Positions 9,700-18,702 of a stretch of 64,000 bases of DNA are shown in pieces (the stretch's first letter is position 1; the number at the start of each line of letters is the position of its first letter). The translations under genes and the position numbers were made by a program. The DNA is from Bifidobacteriaceae bacterium (GTDB lineage: Bacteria; Actinomycetota; Actinomycetes; Actinomycetales; WQXJ01): contig JAIRYJ010000017.1 in assembly GCA_031267825.1 (NCBI GenBank), forward strand, positions 62,001 through 126,000, written 5' to 3'. The notes below the pieces were generated by a model. The model saw only the letters and a program-made list of their open reading frames with translations. It was not told the origin of the DNA and ran no database searches.

Positions 9700-9788
9700 G
9701 CGCGAGTGGCGGAATAGGCAGACGCGCACGGTTCAGGTCCGTGTGCCCTTTACGGGGCGTGGGGGTTCAACTCCCCCCTCGCGCACCA
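9700..9788 (+). tRNA. tRNA-Leu (anticodon CAG)
   Basis: Class II tRNA with a complete cloverleaf. Acceptor stem GCGCGAG (9700-9706) pairs with CTCGCGC (9778-9784). The anticodon stem CACGG/CCGTG flanks the loop TTCAGGT, giving anticodon CAG (leucine, CUG codons). A variable arm (GCCC...GGGC type) and the T-arm GGGGGTTCAACTCCCCC follow. The discriminator is A9785 and CCA is encoded (9786-9788). Confidence 0.97.
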
Positions 9789-9822
9789 AATAGAAGAATG
9801 GCCCCGCCAGGCGGGCAGAGCC

Positions 9823-11907
9823 TTGTGGTACAAAGATTTGGTGACCTCCGAAAAACCTGCTTGGTACTCCGATTTAGCTTCCTACGCCGCTTTGCCGCGC
9901 CTCAGCGGCCTGATCCTGTCTCCTGATGGTTCGCGCCTGGTCACCCAGGTGGCCACACCCAGCCAGGATGGCTCAAAATACGTTAACGCTCTGTGGCGGA
10001 TCGACCCGTCCGGTCAAACCCCGGCTCAGCCTTTGACCAGAACCCCGGAAAGCAGCCATTCGCCGACCTTCGCCCATAACGGTGACCTGCTGTTCTTGTC
10101 CGCCCGTCCGAGCGGCCTGAAAGATGCCCCGGACAAGGCACCGACGGCCTTGTGGCGCTTACCGGCCGACGGCGGCGAAGCGCGTCTGGTGGCTTGGCGA
10201 CGTGGCGGAATCGACCAAGTCGTGGCGGCGGCATCTTGCGAAGCGACTGTAGTCAAAGCGGGCGTGCTGGTTTCAGCGGCGAACCTGGACGATGACGACC
10301 GGTTGGCTAAAGCGCGCGCCGAAGGGCACGTCAACGCGATTTTGCAGACCGCCTATCCGGTGCGTTTCTGGGACCAGGACCTCGGCCCGGCCAAACCGCA
10401 ACTCTTGGCGGTTGACGCGGCCCAAACCTTGGCCCCGCCGCGACAGTTAACACCCGGCGCTGGCAGCGCCTTATGGGATTGTCAGCTAGACATCACACCC
10501 GGCGGGGACAGTGTTGTGACGACTTGGGATGTACCAATGAGCGGCGGATCTTTGCGGGTCAAACTGGTTCGCCTGGACTACGCCTCAGGTCAGGCCAAAA
10601 CCCTGATCGACGATCCAGTGGCTGACTTGTCACACCCGGCGATCAGCCCAGATGGCAAGACTGTGGCCTACATCCGGTGGGAGCACACCACACCGACGGA
10701 CGCTAAAGGTACTGGCCTGTGGCTAACCGATATTGACGGTGGCGAGCCGCGTCAAATCGCGGCCAGCTTTGACCGGGTGATAGATGCCAAACCGGTTTGG
10801 CTGCCGGATGGCAGTGGGTTGCTCCTGGTGGCTGATGATCAAGGCCGTGCCCCGGTCTTCCATGTGGCGCTCGCCAGTGGGACTGTCACCAAACTGACAT
10901 CTGATGTGGCGGCCTTCTCCGATGTCAACCTGTCACCTGATGGCGCGACGGTTTATGCCTTGCGTTCGAGTTACACGGCGCCACCTGCTCCGGTTCGTTT
11001 TGACTTGACCCAAGCCTTAGCGGCCGACGGGAATGGTATCGCCACGACGGCTTTACCTGGACCAGCCGAGGTTCTTGAACTGCCGGGACGGCTTGAAGAG
11101 CTGCGTTTTGAACGGGACGGCGTTGACTTAAGAGCTTTCCTGGTTCTGCCAGCCGCGGCCAGCCCAGCTAAACCGGCCCCACTTCTGTTGTGGATCCATG
11201 GCGGACCGGTCAGTTCATGGAATGCCTGGTCTTGGCGCTGGAACCCGTGGCTGATGGCGGCCGTCGGCTACGCCGTGCTGTTGCCAGATCCGGCTTTGTC
11301 AACTGGTTATGGGCTTGATTTCATCAACCGTGGCCAAGATGACTGGGGTGGCGCCCCGTTTGAGGACTTGATGACAGCGACAGATGTGGCCATTGCCCGG
11401 CCAGACATTGACGCCACCCGGACCGCCGCCATGGGCGGCTCATTTGGTGGCTATATGGCGAACTGGGTGGCCGGGCACACTGACCGGTTCAAAGCCATCG
11501 TGACTCATGCTTCGTTGTGGCATTTGCCTAGCTTCTATGGCACTACTGATATGGGGTTCTATTGGGAGCGGGAGTTCACGCCCGAGGGCACGGAACGTTC
11601 CAATCCGTCACCTTCGGTCGCCCGGATCGCCACACCTATGCTGGTGATTCATGGCGACAAGGATTACCGCGTGCCGATTAGTGAGGGTTTGCGCTTGTGG
11701 TGGGATCTGTTGTCACGTTCGGCCTTGGCGGCTGGGGATGATGGCACCAGCCCGCACCGTTTCTTGTATTTCCCAGATGAGAATCATTGGGTTCTGACCC
11801 CGGCTCACGCCCAAATCTGGTACGGCACGGTGTTAGCTTTCCTGGCCCGCCATGTGCTCGACTTGCCGGAGGAGCAGGCTCCGGCCTGGCCTGAACTGCT
11901 TGGTTGA
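9823..11907 (+). CDS. S9-family prolyl oligopeptidase / dipeptidyl aminopeptidase-like serine peptidase
   Basis: Cytoplasmic serine peptidase, 694 aa with no signal peptide. The N-terminal about 400 residues contain repeated ISPDGKTVAY-type blades of a beta-propeller that gates the active site. The C-terminal alpha/beta-hydrolase domain carries oxyanion-region HGGP, nucleophile S540 in GGSFGGYM, D614 in HGDKDYRVP and H655 in DENHW. It probably removes N-terminal di- or acyl-peptides from short peptides. The start is uncertain: TTG 9823 or in-frame GTG 9841, neither with a strong ribosome site. It stands alone after tRNA-Leu. Confidence 0.9.
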   Translation: MWYKDLVTSEKPAWYSDLASYAALPRLSGLILSPDGSRLVTQVATPSQDGSKYVNALWRIDPSGQTPAQPLTRTPESSHSPTFAHNGDLLFLSARPSGLKDAPDKAPTALWRLPADGGEARLVAWRRGGIDQVVAAASCEATVVKAGVLVSAANLDDDDRLAKARAEGHVNAILQTAYPVRFWDQDLGPAKPQLLAVDAAQTLAPPRQLTPGAGSALWDCQLDITPGGDSVVTTWDVPMSGGSLRVKLVRLDYASGQAKTLIDDPVADLSHPAISPDGKTVAYIRWEHTTPTDAKGTGLWLTDIDGGEPRQIAASFDRVIDAKPVWLPDGSGLLLVADDQGRAPVFHVALASGTVTKLTSDVAAFSDVNLSPDGATVYALRSSYTAPPAPVRFDLTQALAADGNGIATTALPGPAEVLELPGRLEELRFERDGVDLRAFLVLPAAASPAKPAPLLLWIHGGPVSSWNAWSWRWNPWLMAAVGYAVLLPDPALSTGYGLDFINRGQDDWGGAPFEDLMTATDVAIARPDIDATRTAAMGGSFGGYMANWVAGHTDRFKAIVTHASLWHLPSFYGTTDMGFYWEREFTPEGTERSNPSPSVARIATPMLVIHGDKDYRVPISEGLRLWWDLLSRSALAAGDDGTSPHRFLYFPDENHWVLTPAHAQIWYGTVLAFLARHVLDLPEEQAPAWPELLG

Positions 11908-12330
11908 ACGGTCCGGCGGATCGGGCCAGTTAGTTGGCCATGGTTCTTACTCCGAGGGATGCGGCTGGTCCGAGCCGCTCAGGAATAACGGAGTTATCCA
12001 CAGGTTTATCCACCGGCTGGGTATTGTGCCTGGACGGATCTGTGGACAAGGCGGTGGTTAAGTAAATGGACGATGCCGCCCGCCATGGTAGGGGTCGAAC
12101 AGTCAGCCCGGTAGGACGCGAGTAGGCCGGGTTTGAGTTCGCCGTCCAGCCTGGCCGGGCCAAGCGGAAGTCCGGCTGGTAAGAACACTGACCACTTTCC
12201 TAACCGGCCAGGGTTGAACCTGAAGGGAGCCTTACAATTTCTTTAGCGGCCGGGCCTTCGCCACAAGTTCGTCGAGTGTCAGCCTCAGGCCGTTCTAGGG
12301 CCGCCGCACGGCGACCTGACCGGCCAGGAT
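11908..12330. other. Intergenic region with DnaA-box-like element
   Basis: 423 bases without a credible gene. It contains a consensus TTATCCACA (11994-12002), TTATCCACC (12006-12014) and TGTGGACAA (12041-12049, near-consensus on the minus strand). A GGACGATGCCGCCC motif lies near 12067. The right half should carry the promoter of the L,D-transpeptidase gene; TTACAATT near 12230 is a possible but unsupported -10. Confidence 0.6.
11994..12049. promoter_or_regulatory. Paired DnaA-box-like sites, copy A
   Basis: TTATCCACA (11994-12002) fits the DnaA-box consensus exactly. TTATCCACC (12006-12014) and, inverted, TGTGGACAA (12041-12049) are one-mismatch sites. The stretch from about 11998 to 12055 aligns without gaps to 20664-20721, another intergenic DnaA-box cluster. 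Function is inferred only from the consensus. Confidence 0.45.
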
Positions 12331-13881
12331 GTGCCCGGCGGCAACAGCCGGGCGTTCGAACTAGAAACTAGGAACTGGAATCAGCTTGTGACAGGTCAAT
12401 CCGGGGTGACACCAGGAGCACGCCACGCTGACGCCCGCCAGTCCACCGCCCGGCCCCGGCGGGCTTTGATAATAACCGCAGCGGCAGTGTTTTCCCTAGT
12501 CACAATACTCACCGGGGTGGTCGCTTGGGCCAGCCACTATTACGCCGGTAAGGCCGCACCTGGAACGCACCTGGCTGGAGAAGATGTCGGCGGTTTGACC
12601 GCCGGGCAGCTAACTGAGCGGGCCGCCGCGATTCTGGCTCAATTCAATGCGACGTTGACCCAAAACGGTCAAAGCGTTCAAGCATCAGCCGCTGATCTTG
12701 GCCTGACAGCTGATCCGGCGGCCGCCGCCGCGGCCGCCCTGGCCGCCGCTGACGGCCAGCCGTTGTTGCAACGGCTCAACCCGTGGCTGGCCAAAGATGT
12801 GGCGTTAAATGGCCGAATCGACCAGGCCGCTCTGCGTGACTTCCTTGACCAAGCCTTCATCCCACCTGACGAAGTCACCCAAGACGCCTCAGTCGCGTTC
12901 GACCCAGCAACCAGCCAGTTCACTGTCAGACCATCAAGGACCGGGCTTCGCACCCAGATTCGCCCGGCCGTCAAAATGATTGAGGCGTACCTGGCTGATG
13001 CGGCCGGATCGACCAGCATAGGGCTGACAGTTGAACCAAATCCGCCCTTGGTGACGGACCAAGCCGCCGCCAACGCCGCCAGCCAGGCGGAACAGGACCT
13101 CAGCCGCCTCATCATCTTTGACAACGGGCAAACCGGTTACAAGTCACGGACCTATCAACTACCGGCTGACATGATCGGTAATTGGACCAGATTCCAAGCC
13201 AACCCCGCGACAGGCGAACTGGACATCTCCTATGACACCGAACTAATCACCGAACAATTGTCAGCCTTACTTGCTGAAAAGGTCACCATCTCCCCGCGCC
13301 AACAAATCGAAGTTCTAGTGCCCGGCAGCACCAAACTAATCGGCATCAGCCAATGGGGTTTGAACGGCCTCAAATTAGCTGATCTGGCATCGGTAACCGA
13401 ACAGGTCAACAATGCCTTAGTCGCCGGACAGGACGCCACCATTCAGGTGCCATTAGAAACTGACGAGTTCGAGACCGAAACCGTTGAACCGCCGTCAAAC
13501 TACGATGAACCGGACGGGGCCAAATGGATTGACGTTAACCGGACAGCTTTCACCGCCACGCTCTATCAGGGCACAACCGAAGTCGCGACTTACACCATGT
13601 CGATTGGTAAGCCGTCAACACCAACACCAACTGGCGAATACTACGTCTACCTCAAATATGAGCACCAAATAATGCGCGGCCCAGCCTCAGATCCGTACGA
13701 ATCACCAACTGATTGGATCTCCTATTTCAACGGTGGTGTGGCCTTCCACTCCGCCCCTTGGAATGAACCAAACGGCTGGCAGCAGGCGGTCTCGCACGGA
13801 TGCGTCAACATGAGGACAGCCGAAGCCAAAATCGTTTACGACTTCGCCCCGATCGGAACCAAAGTAGTGGTGCATGACTAA
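12331..13881 (+). CDS. L,D-transpeptidase (YkuD domain) with N-terminal peptidoglycan-binding-like region
   Basis: Membrane-anchored wall cross-linking enzyme, 516 aa. A basic N-terminus precedes one membrane helix (about residues 44-68). Residues about 75-380 are an extracellular region resembling the PG_binding_4 repeats that precede many actinobacterial YkuD domains. The catalytic domain (about 395-516) ends with HSAPWNEP...SHGCVNM, with nucleophile C491. It forms 3-3 meso-DAP or lysine cross-links or attaches wall proteins. The start is GTG 12331; GTG 12388 is an alternative. Its end overlaps the downstream ABC ATPase gene by 8 nt. Confidence 0.92.
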   Translation: MPGGNSRAFELETRNWNQLVTGQSGVTPGARHADARQSTARPRRALIITAAAVFSLVTILTGVVAWASHYYAGKAAPGTHLAGEDVGGLTAGQLTERAAAILAQFNATLTQNGQSVQASAADLGLTADPAAAAAAALAAADGQPLLQRLNPWLAKDVALNGRIDQAALRDFLDQAFIPPDEVTQDASVAFDPATSQFTVRPSRTGLRTQIRPAVKMIEAYLADAAGSTSIGLTVEPNPPLVTDQAAANAASQAEQDLSRLIIFDNGQTGYKSRTYQLPADMIGNWTRFQANPATGELDISYDTELITEQLSALLAEKVTISPRQQIEVLVPGSTKLIGISQWGLNGLKLADLASVTEQVNNALVAGQDATIQVPLETDEFETETVEPPSNYDEPDGAKWIDVNRTAFTATLYQGTTEVATYTMSIGKPSTPTPTGEYYVYLKYEHQIMRGPASDPYESPTDWISYFNGGVAFHSAPWNEPNGWQQAVSHGCVNMRTAEAKIVYDFAPIGTKVVVHD

Positions 13882-14524
13882 CCAGCCAGCGCTGATTGAG
13901 GCCCGCGATGTGACAGTCACCAGCGGGCGCCAAACTCTCCTCGCTCCAGTCACGTTCAGCCTGACAGCGGGCCAAACCGCTTGTGTGACGGGACCTAACG
14001 GCTCCGGCAAAACCACTTTGATGCGTCTGCTAACTGGCTTACGCGCGACCGCCGGGGGTGTGGTCTTGGTGGACGGCATCGTCCCGGATCTAAGACAAGC
14101 GCGTTTCCGGCGAACTGTCTCACGCCTTATCTCACCGGTGCCGTTCTCCTTCCGGCTGACCGTTGGCGAACATCTCCGGTTAGTGGCCATGACCTGGGGG
14201 TTAGTGCCGGGCGAGGCGGATCGGCGAGTCGCTGAATGGCTTGAGCGGCTTGAGGCGAGCGATTTGGCGGGACGGTTCCCGCATCAAATGTCGGCTGGCG
14301 AACTGCAAGCCGCATCACTTTGCGTCGCTTTGGTGCGCCCGTTTGGGCTCCTGGTGTTGGACGAGCCGGAACAGTCACTTGACGTGTCGCGGGTTGACGC
14401 GCTGGCCGAAGTGTTGAAGGCGGTCGCTCAAGACGGTGCGGCGGTTATCGCGGCGACCCATTCAACGGCGTTGACGCGAGCGTTAGGTGGGCCGTTCCTG
14501 GAATTGGGACGGCCGCCTAAGTGA
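13874..14524 (+). CDS. ABC transporter ATP-binding protein
   Basis: 216-aa nucleotide-binding subunit with Walker A GPNGSGKTT (residues about 40-48), signature MSAGELQ in place of LSGGQ, Walker B LLVLDEP and the H-loop ATHS. It overlaps the L,D-transpeptidase gene by 8 nt and is followed 44 nt later by a large hydrophobic protein, its likely membrane partner. No substrate-binding gene is near, so an exporter is more likely than an importer. Confidence 0.9.
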   Translation: MTNQPALIEARDVTVTSGRQTLLAPVTFSLTAGQTACVTGPNGSGKTTLMRLLTGLRATAGGVVLVDGIVPDLRQARFRRTVSRLISPVPFSFRLTVGEHLRLVAMTWGLVPGEADRRVAEWLERLEASDLAGRFPHQMSAGELQAASLCVALVRPFGLLVLDEPEQSLDVSRVDALAEVLKAVAQDGAAVIAATHSTALTRALGGPFLELGRPPK

Positions 14525-14568
14525 GGCGGGCTCGGCTGTGATCGGTGAGCTTTGATGGGTGATCTGTA

Positions 14569-16317
14569 ATGGGTAGGCCGCGCCGGGCGGTTTGGCATTT
14601 GGGTCCGGCGGAAGCTGGCTGGGCTGGAGATCAAGACGGTGACGCGGCGGATCGGCGGGCTGGACGGCGACATGGCGCTGGGGGGCGGCGTTGGCGTGGT
14701 GTCTACGAACTGATGCTTGTCGCGGTTGTGATACTGGCTTGCCTTGGTGGTGCCGTGCTTGAGGTCAGACGCCGGGTCTTGACGCTGCCAGTCGATTCAC
14801 TTAACATGCCGGTTGACCTGCCAATAATTCCAGCGGCCGTGCTGGCCAGCTTGCTGGCGGCCTTCGTGGCGGGAGGATTTCGCGGACCGGTGATCGGAGA
14901 CCCTTTCGCTGTCCTGGTCACAATGGAGGCGGCCGGGCCAGATGGCCGAGCCGTCATCCAACGCTACTGGCGTTCGGCTATCCGGCTATTAGTGGCCGGA
15001 CCGGCCGCGGCTTTGATCGCAGCGGTCATCTTGGGTGTGCCTTTCGTTCCCCACCAAGCTGCCCTCGGAGCGGTGTTGTGCCTAGTGACAGCCATGGCAG
15101 CGGCTGTAGCCTGGTTGGCCGGTGAGGTTTGGAGCAACGCCGCTCGCCTGGCTGGCGGGATCAGTTTGTGGCTGGCTGGGCTGGCCTTGGCTCTTCTGCC
15201 CGGACTGGTTGGCTCGGACGGCATGGCGGGCTCGGACGGCATGGCGGGCTCGGACGGACTGGCGCGGCCGGGCGAACTGGTGGCGCCGGACGGGCTCGTA
15301 GGTGGTGGTGCTGGCGGTGGTGCTGGCGGTGGTGCGGGTCTAGTGGGCGGTGGCGGCCCGGAAACGGTCAGCGCTTGGTGGCTTGACTTGAGCCAAGCGG
15401 CCAGCAGCGGTTCCGCTTTGGTCTGGCTGGCCGGACTGGTGGCCGGGTTGACCTTGGCGGCGCTGGTCGGCGACTTGGCTGTGGTGCCGTGGCTTAGCCG
15501 CCGCCTCAGCCCACCGGCGGTCTTAGGGCAGTCACTGGCATGGGAGGCGGCCGGGTTGGCGCTGATGAGCGACCAGGCGGGCCAGATGCTGGCGGTCTAC
15601 CGCCAGCCACCGGCACACCGCTGGTGGCTGGCCAGTCCCAAGCGCGGATCATGGTTCTGGGGTTTCATCCGAGCTGACTTTGTGACCCTGGCCAGGACAC
15701 CAGCCCGCACCGCGGCCGCAGCCGCCGGGTTGTTCCTGGCTGGCTGGGCCTTGGTTTTCGGGCTGGACGGTGGCCCATTGGGGGCCGCTCTGGCCGGGCC
15801 GGCCGGGGCGGTGGCTCTGCTCGGAGCCTACGGCGCGGTTGGTGGTTTGACCGACGGTCTGCGCGATTGGGCGGCCGAGCTGATGGGACAAGTCAGTCTA
15901 GGTGTGCGCCAGCTATACCTAGCTTTGGCCCGGCTGGTCATGCCGCTGGTCGTGGCAGCCTGCTGCCTGGTAGTTGGCTGGATTCTGCCCGGATTGGTGG
16001 CAGGACGGCCGGTTAGTTGGCCGACTGTGCCGCTGGCCTGGGCGGCCCTGGTGGTGGCGGCACGGCTATACGATTCGCTGCGCGGGCCAATGCCGGCCGC
16101 CCTGACTGTGCCACTAACAACGCCGATGGGTGATCCGAGGCCAGTCCTGGCGGCCTTGTGGCAAGTTGACGCGCCTGTCATGTGCGCCGTTCTGGGCTGG
16201 CTGGCAACGCGGGCAGCGGGCCAGCCCGGCTGGATGACCTTGTGGATTGTTCTGGGTCTGGCGGTGTTCGTTGGTCAGGCCGCACTGCGAGCGCGGGCCC
16301 ACCGCCGACCAGGGTAA
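14569..16317 (+). CDS. Large polytopic membrane protein, probable ABC permease partner
   Basis: 582 aa, Ala/Gly/Leu/Val-rich, with about ten or more hydrophobic segments. I recognise no characterised family; the position directly after an ABC ATPase suggests the permease of an exporter. A hydrophilic loop at about residues 212-265 is built from short repeats: three 18-nt units (15211-15264; GSDGMA) and then GGAGGGAGGGAG. The first 48 residues are Arg/Gly-rich and unlike a membrane protein N-terminus, so ATG 14713 (MLVAVVILACL) may be the true start. Confidence 0.75.
   Translation: MGRPRRAVWHLGPAEAGWAGDQDGDAADRRAGRRHGAGGRRWRGVYELMLVAVVILACLGGAVLEVRRRVLTLPVDSLNMPVDLPIIPAAVLASLLAAFVAGGFRGPVIGDPFAVLVTMEAAGPDGRAVIQRYWRSAIRLLVAGPAAALIAAVILGVPFVPHQAALGAVLCLVTAMAAAVAWLAGEVWSNAARLAGGISLWLAGLALALLPGLVGSDGMAGSDGMAGSDGLARPGELVAPDGLVGGGAGGGAGGGAGLVGGGGPETVSAWWLDLSQAASSGSALVWLAGLVAGLTLAALVGDLAVVPWLSRRLSPPAVLGQSLAWEAAGLALMSDQAGQMLAVYRQPPAHRWWLASPKRGSWFWGFIRADFVTLARTPARTAAAAAGLFLAGWALVFGLDGGPLGAALAGPAGAVALLGAYGAVGGLTDGLRDWAAELMGQVSLGVRQLYLALARLVMPLVVAACCLVVGWILPGLVAGRPVSWPTVPLAWAALVVAARLYDSLRGPMPAALTVPLTTPMGDPRPVLAALWQVDAPVMCAVLGWLATRAAGQPGWMTLWIVLGLAVFVGQAALRARAHRRPG
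15211..15264 (+). repeat. Three 18-nt tandem units inside the membrane-protein gene
   Basis: GGCTCGGACGGCATGGCG occurs twice in tandem (15211-15228, 15229-15246), followed by a third diverged unit (15247-15264). It is followed by 12-nt GGTGGTGCTGGC-type units to about 15342. The repeats keep frame and encode a flexible Gly/Ser/Asp loop. Confidence 0.85.
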
Positions 16318-16411
16318 AACCGAGACTCTTAGCGGGCGGCTCCGGCAGGAACAGCGACCCGCCAAACAAGATCAGTGAACGAACACAGGAAACGAGCACA
16401 GGAAACGGGCA

Positions 16412-16465
16412 CGGGTATTGACCCCAGTGGGGTCAATACCGGCCACTGGGGTCATTTTCCGTGGG
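16412..16465. repeat. 54-bp stem-loop repeat, copy 1
   Basis: A perfect 12-bp inverted repeat, GGTATTGACCCC / GGGGTCAATACC around AGT (16414-16440), is followed by CCACTGGGGTCA and TTTTCC. CCACTGGGGTCA (16443-16454) is also perfectly complementary to TGACCCCAGTGG (16419-16430), so two mutually exclusive hairpins are possible. Copy 2 differs at one base within the 54. Confidence 0.9.
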
Positions 16466-16570
16466 TCTGCCTGCTGCCGTCAAGCGGCGTCTCAACAGCT
16501 CCAGTTCGTTGACCTGCGGTTTGACTGACCGACTAGTCAAGGCCAGTGGCCGGAACGGTCGGCTTTAGCG

Positions 16571-16624
16571 CGGGTATTGACCCCACTGGGGTCAATACCG
16601 GCCACTGGGGTCATTTTCCGTGGG
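16571..16624. repeat. 54-bp stem-loop repeat, copy 2
   Basis: Same element as 16412-16465 in the same orientation, 159 bp downstream. The central trinucleotide is ACT instead of AGT, so the first 12-bp hairpin (16573-16599) is unchanged while the alternative pairing acquires one mismatch. Confidence 0.9.
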
Positions 16625-16920
16625 CCAAGTTGGCTGGAGGTCGCCGCCTGGCAGTCACCAACACTCCTTTCATGACTCGCCAGCGAACCGGCCACACACC
16701 CAAACCACCAAACACCACACCACGTTTCGCGATCATCCCTAAATGAGGCAAGCATCCCCGTTCGCGATCAACATTGATGAGTCAAGTCGGACGGTCGGTT
16801 TCAGCGACCCGCTGGGTATAGTGGCCAAGCGAAGCCGACAAGAGATCTGAGGTCGCGCGTGGCAGCGATGGCTCACCGGCAGGGTATGGCTGACGTGGCG
16901 CGACAACGGAGGAGGACCAG

Positions 16921-18432
16921 TTGGAAGAGACAAAGCTAGGCCGCACATTGCGCTGGCTGCTGGGGCTGGGCTTATTGGTGGCCTTCACGTTGGTCTGCGT
17001 TGGTGTGCTTTACGCCAGCCATAGGTTGTTGGAGTTGGCCTGGTGGCTGTTAGCACTGATAGTGCTGGCAGTGGTGCTGGCCATTTGGCTGCTGGTTGGC
17101 AAGGCGGTGCTGCGCCTGTGGCGCGGGCTGGCACTGTCCAAGAAGTTCTTGCCGATCGCTCTGTTCTTGGTCTTCTTCGCGGTCAGCGCCTTCTTCGCAT
17201 TGGCCTGGCAGACTGAGCAACGGTCAGACTTCCTCGAAATGTACCGCGCGGCGGAACTTATCAACCTTGGCGATTTCAGCTTCAACCAGAAGGCTTATTG
17301 GCATTTCTTCGCCTACCAGACACCGTTCACGATCTACGAAGCTTTCATGTTGAAGCTTTTCGGCCCGTCGCTGGTGCCATTGTTGTTGGTCAACGCCGCC
17401 GCTATGGCAGGGTCAAACTTGTTGGTCTACCTTTTTACCCGGCGGGTCACCGGCTCAGCCGTGGCTGGGCTGTTCGCCAGTTTTGGCTACCTGATCTACA
17501 CCGGCCAGTACCTCCAGGCCAACGCTCTGACCAGCGACCATCTGTCAACACTGGGCTTGTATCTAGGGGTCTATTTGGTGCTGACAGCCATTACACGGTT
17601 GCCTCAACCGCGGGCCTGGCTCGTGGTTGGCTTGGGTGGATTGATCGCGGGCCTCGGTAACCTGGCTCGGCCGGCCGGCATTGTTGTGATGGTGGCGCTA
17701 ACCGGCACATTGATCCTGGTTCCAGTGATGCGTCGAGCCAAAGCGGAGTCTTGGCGCAAGGTCGGCTGGACGGCCTTGGCGGCTGTTCTAACTCTGGCGG
17801 TCTACGTCGGCACCGGGCAGGCGGCCGGTCAGGCGATTCAGGCGAGCGGCATTAACCCGGCCGGAGCGTCCAACAACCTGCCGGAATGGAAGTTTGTCCT
17901 AGGGTTGCGTGGGCAAGGCGACACTAACCCGCCGATCGATGAGATCGGTGCTTACCTGCCGCAACCCAAACCGGACGCACGGGAGACCGCCCAGCGAGCC
18001 TTACGTAACAACATCCACCAGTTACCGGACACCTGGGTCTGGATCATTGCTCGGCAGGTGACATCAATGTGGGGCCTGAACAACACGGCCTATTTCATGT
18101 TCTGGCCACAGTTGAGTTCGCAAGGTGTGTACGCCATGCCGGACAGGCAAAGCGCCACAGTAGCTCACTACCTGGTGCGCTGGGAACGGGCCCTGTTCTT
18201 GCCGACCGTCCTGCTGGCCGCGATGGGCGGGCTGATGCTGACCCGCCAGCGGCGCTGGGATTATCTGGCGGCCTTCCTGGGTTGCTTTGTGATCGCATTC
18301 GTGGCGGCTCATCTGGTGATCGAAGTCCAGCCGCGTTACCGTTATCTGGCGATGCCCGCGATCTTCTGCCTGACCGGGCCAGTTTGGGCCTGGGCAACGT
18401 CTCACCGCAAGAGATTCGGACTGGCCCGGTGA
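16921..18432 (+). CDS. GT-C type membrane glycosyltransferase (PMT/ArnT-like)
   Basis: 503-aa polytopic protein with at least ten hydrophobic segments. After the second membrane segment comes a lumenal-type acidic loop (SDFLEMYRAAELIN...FSFNQKAYWHFFAYQTPF), like the catalytic first loop of GT-C enzymes that use polyprenyl-phosphate sugars. A soluble C-terminal-side stretch (residues about 300-390) separates further helices. The start is TTG 16921 with GGAGGAGG 5-6 nt upstream. The likely job is transfer of a sugar to a surface glycan or protein; acceptor unknown. GtrA and GT2 genes on the opposite strand lie 0.3 kb downstream and may supply the lipid-linked sugar donor. Confidence 0.75.
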   Translation: MEETKLGRTLRWLLGLGLLVAFTLVCVGVLYASHRLLELAWWLLALIVLAVVLAIWLLVGKAVLRLWRGLALSKKFLPIALFLVFFAVSAFFALAWQTEQRSDFLEMYRAAELINLGDFSFNQKAYWHFFAYQTPFTIYEAFMLKLFGPSLVPLLLVNAAAMAGSNLLVYLFTRRVTGSAVAGLFASFGYLIYTGQYLQANALTSDHLSTLGLYLGVYLVLTAITRLPQPRAWLVVGLGGLIAGLGNLARPAGIVVMVALTGTLILVPVMRRAKAESWRKVGWTALAAVLTLAVYVGTGQAAGQAIQASGINPAGASNNLPEWKFVLGLRGQGDTNPPIDEIGAYLPQPKPDARETAQRALRNNIHQLPDTWVWIIARQVTSMWGLNNTAYFMFWPQLSSQGVYAMPDRQSATVAHYLVRWERALFLPTVLLAAMGGLMLTRQRRWDYLAAFLGCFVIAFVAAHLVIEVQPRYRYLAMPAIFCLTGPVWAWATSHRKRFGLAR

Positions 18433-18702
18433 GGCGGAAGATCTTGTGGCGTGCCTTGAGGAAGGTTCGGCGGAACACCATCCTCGGAGCCCGTCTTTAA
18501 ACCTCGGGTTTCCGTTGGTTTTGGGGTGGTTTTGGGTGTTGATCTTGGGTTTTGGGTGGTTAGGCGGCGTCGAATCTGGTAGGCAAACGTTTCACGGCTT
18601 CGCCGATGTCGCGCCGCCACTGGCGTAGGTCAGTCGTGTGCTGGCTGGCGTCAGCCTGGGCAGCGAAGGGTGTTGTTCAACATCCGCCCTGGAGTGATCG
18701 CT

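Larger units (their letters stand above)
16318..16920. other. Intergenic region with duplicated stem-loop element
   Basis: 603 bases with no coding signal. The main content is two 54-bp copies of a stem-loop repeat (16412-16465 and 16571-16624). The right end holds a candidate -10 TATAGT (16817-16822) without a good -35. The ribosome site GGAGGAGG lies just before the TTG start of the next gene at 16921. Confidence 0.7.

Noticed and set aside
9681-9926. 81-aa plus-strand frame
   Set aside because: Runs through the tRNA-Leu gene and into the S9 peptidase in another frame.
16817-16822. TATAGT as the promoter of the GT-C gene
   Set aside because: No acceptable -35 at 16-18 bp upstream; mentioned only in the intergenic note.
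18560-18690. Short minus-strand coding-like remnant (DLRQWRRDIGEAVKRLPTRF)
   Set aside because: About 40 residues between two stops; it looks protein-like, but I cannot place it in a family, so it is not listed as a gene.
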